Positions 59,470 to 64,000 of a stretch of DNA of 64,000 nucleotides are shown piece by piece. How positions within the stretch are numbered: position 1 is the first letter of the stretch; the number at the start of each line of letters is the position of its first letter. A program made the position numbers and the translations under genes. The DNA comes from Margaritispora aquatica (taxonomy: Eukaryota; Ascomycota; Leotiomycetes; Helotiales; Discinellaceae). Where the stretch lies: the NCBI GenBank assembly GCA_007644065.1, contig VJWN01000010.1:62001-126000 (forward strand). Direction: 5' to 3'. The notes under the pieces are model-generated. The model ran no database searches. It was not told the origin of the DNA and was given only the letters and a program-made list of their open reading frames with translations.

Positions 59470-61231
59470 ATGCGTTCTTCAATCATTCTCGGAGCCTTCG
59501 CTCCCCTTGCCGTTTTCGCTTGCGATAACTCGGCCAACGATGCGTGTGCTGCAGCATTCACAGCAAGCTCGGCTACTGCTGCTGCCTTTTGCGCTACTTA
59601 TACACAATCTGTCAACACTGCAACGACGGATCTTCCTGCATTTGCTACAGCATGTTCGATGAAGTACAAGAAGTTAAGTAGCGCATGCACTTGTTTGGGT
59701 GGAAGTGCTGCTATTGCGACTGGGGTGGTAAGTTGCCAAACACTCTCTGAGTAGCGAGAATTAATGTGTCTCAGGGATCATCAAATGGAAGCTCTGCTGC
59801 CACAACTGCTGTCCCGGTGGTAGTGTCTTCGGCCTCCTCAGGAAACAACACTCTTGCAGTTCTCAAGGCCTCAAAGGTCTCCTCGGCTGCCACCACCTTC
59901 CAAACTATCTATTCTTCAGCAGCAGCAGGATCAAGTGCCGCAGCTGCTAGTCCAGCCGCCTCTTCAGCCGCGTGAGTAATCAAACCAAAACTTTTCAACC
60001 ATAACTAACATGGTCCCAGTGCTGTCGTTGCTGCAACTGGGGCTCAAGCTTCAGGAGCTGCCACAGGTAAACTTTCCAATCTGGTCCAATAACCAAGTGA
60101 GCTAACAAACATTCAAGTCACTGCATACACTGCTGCTTCTGCTCCAGCTGGTTGCACAGCCACCGAGTATGCTCAAATCACATCAGTTGTCGCATCCTGC
60201 TCAACCATGGTCCTGAGTGCTATCTCGGTACCCGCATCCTCAACACTTGACCTTACTGGTCTCTCCACCGGAGCTATGGTGATTTTCGCCGGTACCACCG
60301 TACGCCTCTTTCTAACCTTTTTAATTTTAACATAATTAACATTCCCTAGACCTTTGGCACGACAGTCGACTCAGACTTCGACCCCATCGTCGTGAAGGGC
60401 ACCGATATCACCATCACCGGCGCTGAAGGCTCCATCATCGATGGCAACGGACAAGCTTACTGGGACGGCCAAGGCTCCAACGGCGGAACCGATAAGCCAG
60501 ATCACTTTATCGTGCTCAAAGATCTCGTGTCCTCCACCATTTCAAACCTCCACATCCAGAACTGGCCGGTCCACTGCTTTGATGTCACAGGCTGCGACGG
60601 GCTCACCATGACAGGTCTCACACTTGACAATTCCGCCGGCGACGCCGCGAACTCAGCTTCAGATGGCGATGCGGCGGCGCATAATTCCGATGGCTTCGAT
60701 TTCTCGTCCTCGGACAATGTGATACTGTCGAATTCTGTGGTGTATAACCAGGATGACTGCGTGGCTGTTACTTCCGGTACGAATGTCACTGTCACGGGGA
60801 TGTACTGCTCGGGTGGTCATGGTCTGTCCATCGGTTCAGTGGGTGGGAAGTCAAACAATGTCGTTTCGGGCATCACATTCTCTGATTCTACGGTCATCAA
60901 CTCGGAGAACGGATGTAGAATCAAGTCCAACTCCGGCACCACGGGTACTATCTCGGACATTACCTACTCCAACATCGTGCTCTCGAACATCTCAGACTAT
61001 GGTATCGATGTTCAGCAGGACTACCTCAATGGAGGCGCCACTGGAACACCTACATCGGGTGTTACGATCTCAGGTGTCACTTTCGATACTGTGACTGGCA
61101 CGATGAGCGATGGTCAGGATTACTACATTCTTTGTGGTGATTCGTGCTCTGACTTCACTTTCACAAATGTGGCGATCACTGGTGGAAGTGGCGATTCTTG
61201 CAACTACCCAAGCACGGGCTGTCCATCATAG
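59470..61231 (+). CDS. Secreted GH28 endopolygalacturonase with N-terminal six-Cys module
   Basis: Hydrolyses homogalacturonan (pectin) in plant walls. Five exons (59470-59727, 59775-59971, 60020-60066, 60118-60299, 60350-61231) join in phase to give 521 residues. Signal peptide 1-17 (SIILGAFAPLAVFA). Residues 18-76 form a six-Cys module (Cys 18, 26, 41, 62, 73, 75), then a Ser/Ala-rich linker to about 165. The right-handed beta-helix follows, starting CTATEYAQITSVVASC. The GH28 catalytic motifs are intact: YNQDDCVAVTSG (the N-x-D-D pair), SGGHGLSIGS (His) and RIKS. The C-terminal Cys pairs are typical (ILCGDSCSDF, CNYPSTGCPS). Plain fungal endo-PGs are about 360-380 residues; the extra 150 are the module and linker. 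Upstream is a TATA box. Start is the Met that begins the signal peptide. Confidence 0.93.
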
Positions 61232-63310
61232 AAGGTTCTGTTGATTAGGATCTCTTGACAAATCTACCTCGTCTATGACAGGAGGCTGTTTCATGCTCCT
61301 GCTTGAGTGGCTTATGGGAGATGGAGATTTCCGGATGGTTGGAGACTCCACCGATTTTGGGGATGAAAAAGGGCCACTTGGCCGTATTCTTGCTTATACT
61401 TCTTTCTGTACAATGACAAATATCTTCTTCTGATCTATCAACATCTTGCATGTTCATTTGTGTTGTCTCACCGTGATTATTTGCCAACTGGACTACTTCG
61501 GCTCCAAAATCGAGGGTCTGCTCGGCGAAGAATTTACGTCATCAGGTGCTGCTTCGAAGGTTTGTCTGAAGGCTCTACACGCGAATAACATGCATTGCGT
61601 TCTTCTCAAGATGTGAGACAGAATCTTGATATCCAATATCGAAACTCGCTGTCGTCTCAAGGCAAACGTTTCGCTGTTGTCAACACACTCGAGTACGTTA
61701 CCTTATCGCTGCACTAATCGCAAGTGTACGCTGATTCTTTAGACTCCTCAGAGCTTATATACTAAGGAATTCTACCTGGAGTAAATATCTCAAACCCCTC
61801 TGTATGTGAAGTGTGATTTAAAACTCAATTCCACATAAATCTAAGAGATTTTCGGAATTTTCGATCATAGTACAAAAAAGACCACCGAAGTAGGAATCAG
61901 GGTTTTATATGCACTCTCAAACAAGACTTCAATTTAAAATTTAATTAGTAAGTGAATCTAGAGAGTTTACAAAGCTGAAATAGCTTTTAAAATATTAATT
62001 GGAAGTAATCTTTGAGTTAAGATCGTTAAGTATAAAACAAAACGTCGAAAGCGCTGACAATGAAATCAGCGCAGCGCAATGCTAAGCGAGACGAAGAGAA
62101 GAAGTTGCTCGTAGACTGGCGGACTGAAGGGTTGCTTTAGGAATGATTAGTTTCTTGAATTTTGAGAACTTTTGTGACCATTATGGTGAGTGGCGTTCAA
62201 GTCTTCATGATATCGAATCTAACTAAAATAATTTTATAACTGTAGAAACTGTAAGAATACAACACGTTGCTTTGAGTTCACAGCGTATGGAATTAATGAC
62301 AACAAAAAAAAACAATTGATGGCAAAACTTCTCTGTCCTACTGAATTACAGAACATCAATGTCTGCAGAATTATCTCTTTGGTGTACACATCAAACCATA
62401 GAGAACAACAACAGCTCTAAGCTATCTTTGCAATCAAAGATTTGCAAACGACGTCAACCTTCTCTCGCATGCCATCCAGCTGACTGAATCGTCACGGATT
62501 TGAATAAAGAATTTTGAAGGGTCGCCACTTGCTCTTCTTTAAATAGCACCAAGCTACCTACCTTGCTTTGAATCAAGACTAAGTTGAGCGCAGGTGTCCA
62601 ATAAATGAGATTTGAGCATCCGAAGCAAAATTGAAGCAAAATCTTTCAATTGACAGCGAGCAAGCTACTTACTTTCGATCTTTCCATCCAGCTTCGAAAC
62701 AAAGATGAGTTCAATAAAGCGAAAACAGTCAAATCTTGATATATCTCACTCTTGTTAAACTACCCAACCCAAATATCAATACCTTACTTTGAACCTCAAT
62801 CTATTCAGAACGTGAACGCGTATCCAAAATTATCTTCAAAAAACTTCAAATTCAATTCTCTGTTCCATTTCTCGGTCTTTTCTGGTCCACTGGAAATACA
62901 TACCTATAGAAAACCAAAGCTTCGGATTGGGAGGAACCATAATTCCGAACCATGGCTTCAATTCTGGATGGAGCGAGCAACACTTGTGTCTGTATGGGAT
63001 ATCTGGCTTGGTGTTCGATAGTGTTGCAGCTCTGGTCCTGGGTTGGAAGTTGGTTCAAAATGATTGTTGCCGAAGATATGGTTATGGGAAGGCAAGGGAG
63101 AAGCGAAGGATGAATCAGATATAGAATGATGGAACTTGCCAGTAATAATGGAATTGGCAGCAAAATGGAATTTGACAAAAGAATTTTTTGGGGACGGAAA
63201 CAACTACTTGTCAAGGGAAGTGTTATAATGGCGAGGAAAATGTTGATACTGATGATCGCATGGCAAATCGTTTCTCGTATATTACACATTATGTATGGAT
63301 CAAGAGCTGT
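61232..63310. other. AT-rich spacer between polygalacturonase and NAXD
   Basis: About 2 kb. It holds the 3' UTRs of two convergent genes. The part 61790-62050 is A/T-rich. A 7-bp perfect hairpin GCGCTGA/TCAGCGC lies at 62051-62072 next to GCAGCGC. Frames at 62750-63350 are open in several registers, but no motif or splice pattern supports a gene. Confidence 0.4.
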
Positions 63311-64000
63311 CTATAGCTTGGGACTGGACCCCTCAAGCAGATTCTGAAAAGCGACATAAACCTCTTCAGTCAGGTCACTTGCCTGCAAGCTCCTCCCTTT
63401 CTTCCCGAATGCCAACCTCGAACATTCCTATCATTAGACGTTAGCAAAGTCCACTTACAAAGACATCAAACTCACCCTCGTGATAGAACTTCCTCCAAAC
63501 GCTGCCAAAGCCAACAGCTCTACCCCATCCAAATTGCCCTCAGTCTCCCACAACCCATCCAAATACGCTTTCCTCCACGCCAGAAATGTAGCCAATGCCC
63601 CCGTCAAAGTGTCGCCCTGCCCACCACTGCGCTTCAATCCACCTTGAAGGTCACTAACATACGTCCTCTCCCCGTTAGAAATGTAATCCTGTCCACCCTT
63701 CTGGACGATGGTGACACCACCGAATGCCTTCGAAAGCTTCACCACACCTTCTTCATCCTTCAAGCCCTCCGTATCAATCCCCTTGCTCTTACACAATCTG
63801 CCAAACTCTACCACATTAGGTGTGAGTATGCACTCTTTGTATCCTTGCACCAACTCCGGCTTGTTCTGCGCCAGGGCCAATCCGTCCGCGTCGAGCACAA
63901 AGGGCATATTCTGCTTCCGTGCTGCTTCAATCACTTTCGCACATGTGTCCTGCATCAATTGATCTCGTCCGAGGCCTGGCCCGATAACTAGGACGTGTAG
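63311..64000 (-). CDS. NAXD: ATP-dependent (S)-NAD(P)H-hydrate dehydratase, 3' part
   Basis: Metabolite-repair enzyme that uses ATP to turn damaged, hydrated NAD(P)H back to NAD(P)H. The gene enters from the right edge, so the N-terminus is missing. Two exons are seen: 64000-63477 and 63428-63311. The first starts in [16 protein letters not shown], part of the ribokinase-like fold, and continues [34 protein letters not shown] and the ATP/catalytic segment [18 protein letters not shown] with the catalytic Asp in [18 protein letters not shown] ends the exon. The second exon, joined in phase, encodes a helical C-terminus ([20 protein letters not shown]) ending SSPKL. The family call is secure for the part present. 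Confidence 0.92.

Noticed and set aside
62051..62072. GCGCTGA/TCAGCGC hairpin as a snoRNA candidate
   Set aside because: C and D boxes are not at the right spacing and no guide region could be defined.

Overview
The window is nuclear DNA of a filamentous ascomycete (Pezizomycotina). The evidence is many short introns (44-180 nt, GTRNGT donors, CTAAC-type branch sites, YAG acceptors), a Zn(II)2Cys6 regulator, striatin of the STRIPAK complex, a seven-helix rhodopsin-like fungal receptor, a PDR-type ABC-G pump, a GPI-anchored Ser/Thr-rich wall protein and a secreted GH28 polygalacturonase. A plant-associated leotiomycete (Helotiales type) is my best guess; this is inference from gene content, not a computed placement.

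Layout. About 1-27 kb is a mostly conserved housekeeping block: histone H2A.Z (-), a C2H2 zinc-finger gene (+), GPI19/PIG-P (+), a Zn2Cys6 regulator (-), striatin (-), RAD14/XPA (-), PHO88/SND3 (-), a fungal Cys/His-rich protein of unknown function (+), pyrroline-5-carboxylate reductase (+), an intracellular GH31 glycosidase (+) and a GNAT acetyltransferase (-). About 27-46 kb is transport and metabolism of small molecules: an MFS sugar porter (-), a cytochrome P450 (-), a seven-helix receptor-like protein (+) and a full-length PDR ABC transporter (-). They are followed by a gene-poor, partly repeat-like stretch (42-45 kb), a tiny Cys-rich protein and an EthD-like dimeric-barrel protein. About 46-52 kb is lineage-specific: an intron-containing tRNA-Gly(UCC), then a divergent pair of orphan genes. 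One of the pair, once its three exons are joined, carries a PD...ExK arrangement like a PD-(D/E)XK nuclease. About 52-61 kb encodes surface and secreted products: a type-B carboxylesterase, an acidic conserved protein, a GPI-anchored protein with an internal 70-residue duplication, and a polygalacturonase with an extra N-terminal six-Cys module. The right edge holds the 3' part of the NAD(P)HX dehydratase gene.

How the parts may work together. P450, receptor-like protein and ABC-G pump sit within 11 kb; this is the classic composition of a detoxification/efflux or small-metabolite locus, but no biosynthetic backbone enzyme is present. The carboxylesterase, GPI-anchored protein and polygalacturonase are what a plant-tissue-degrading fungus exposes or secretes. 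CreA-type SYGGRG sites upstream of the GH31 and carboxylesterase genes would fit carbon-catabolite control.

Limits. Exon joins were made by eye from splice motifs and reading phase. Family assignments come from recognised motifs, not from searches. The strongest candidates for something undescribed are the nuclease-like gene with its divergent partner (49.0-51.5 kb), the duplicated GPI protein, the Cys-rich 85-89-residue protein with a palindromic upstream element, and the six-Cys polygalacturonase fusion.
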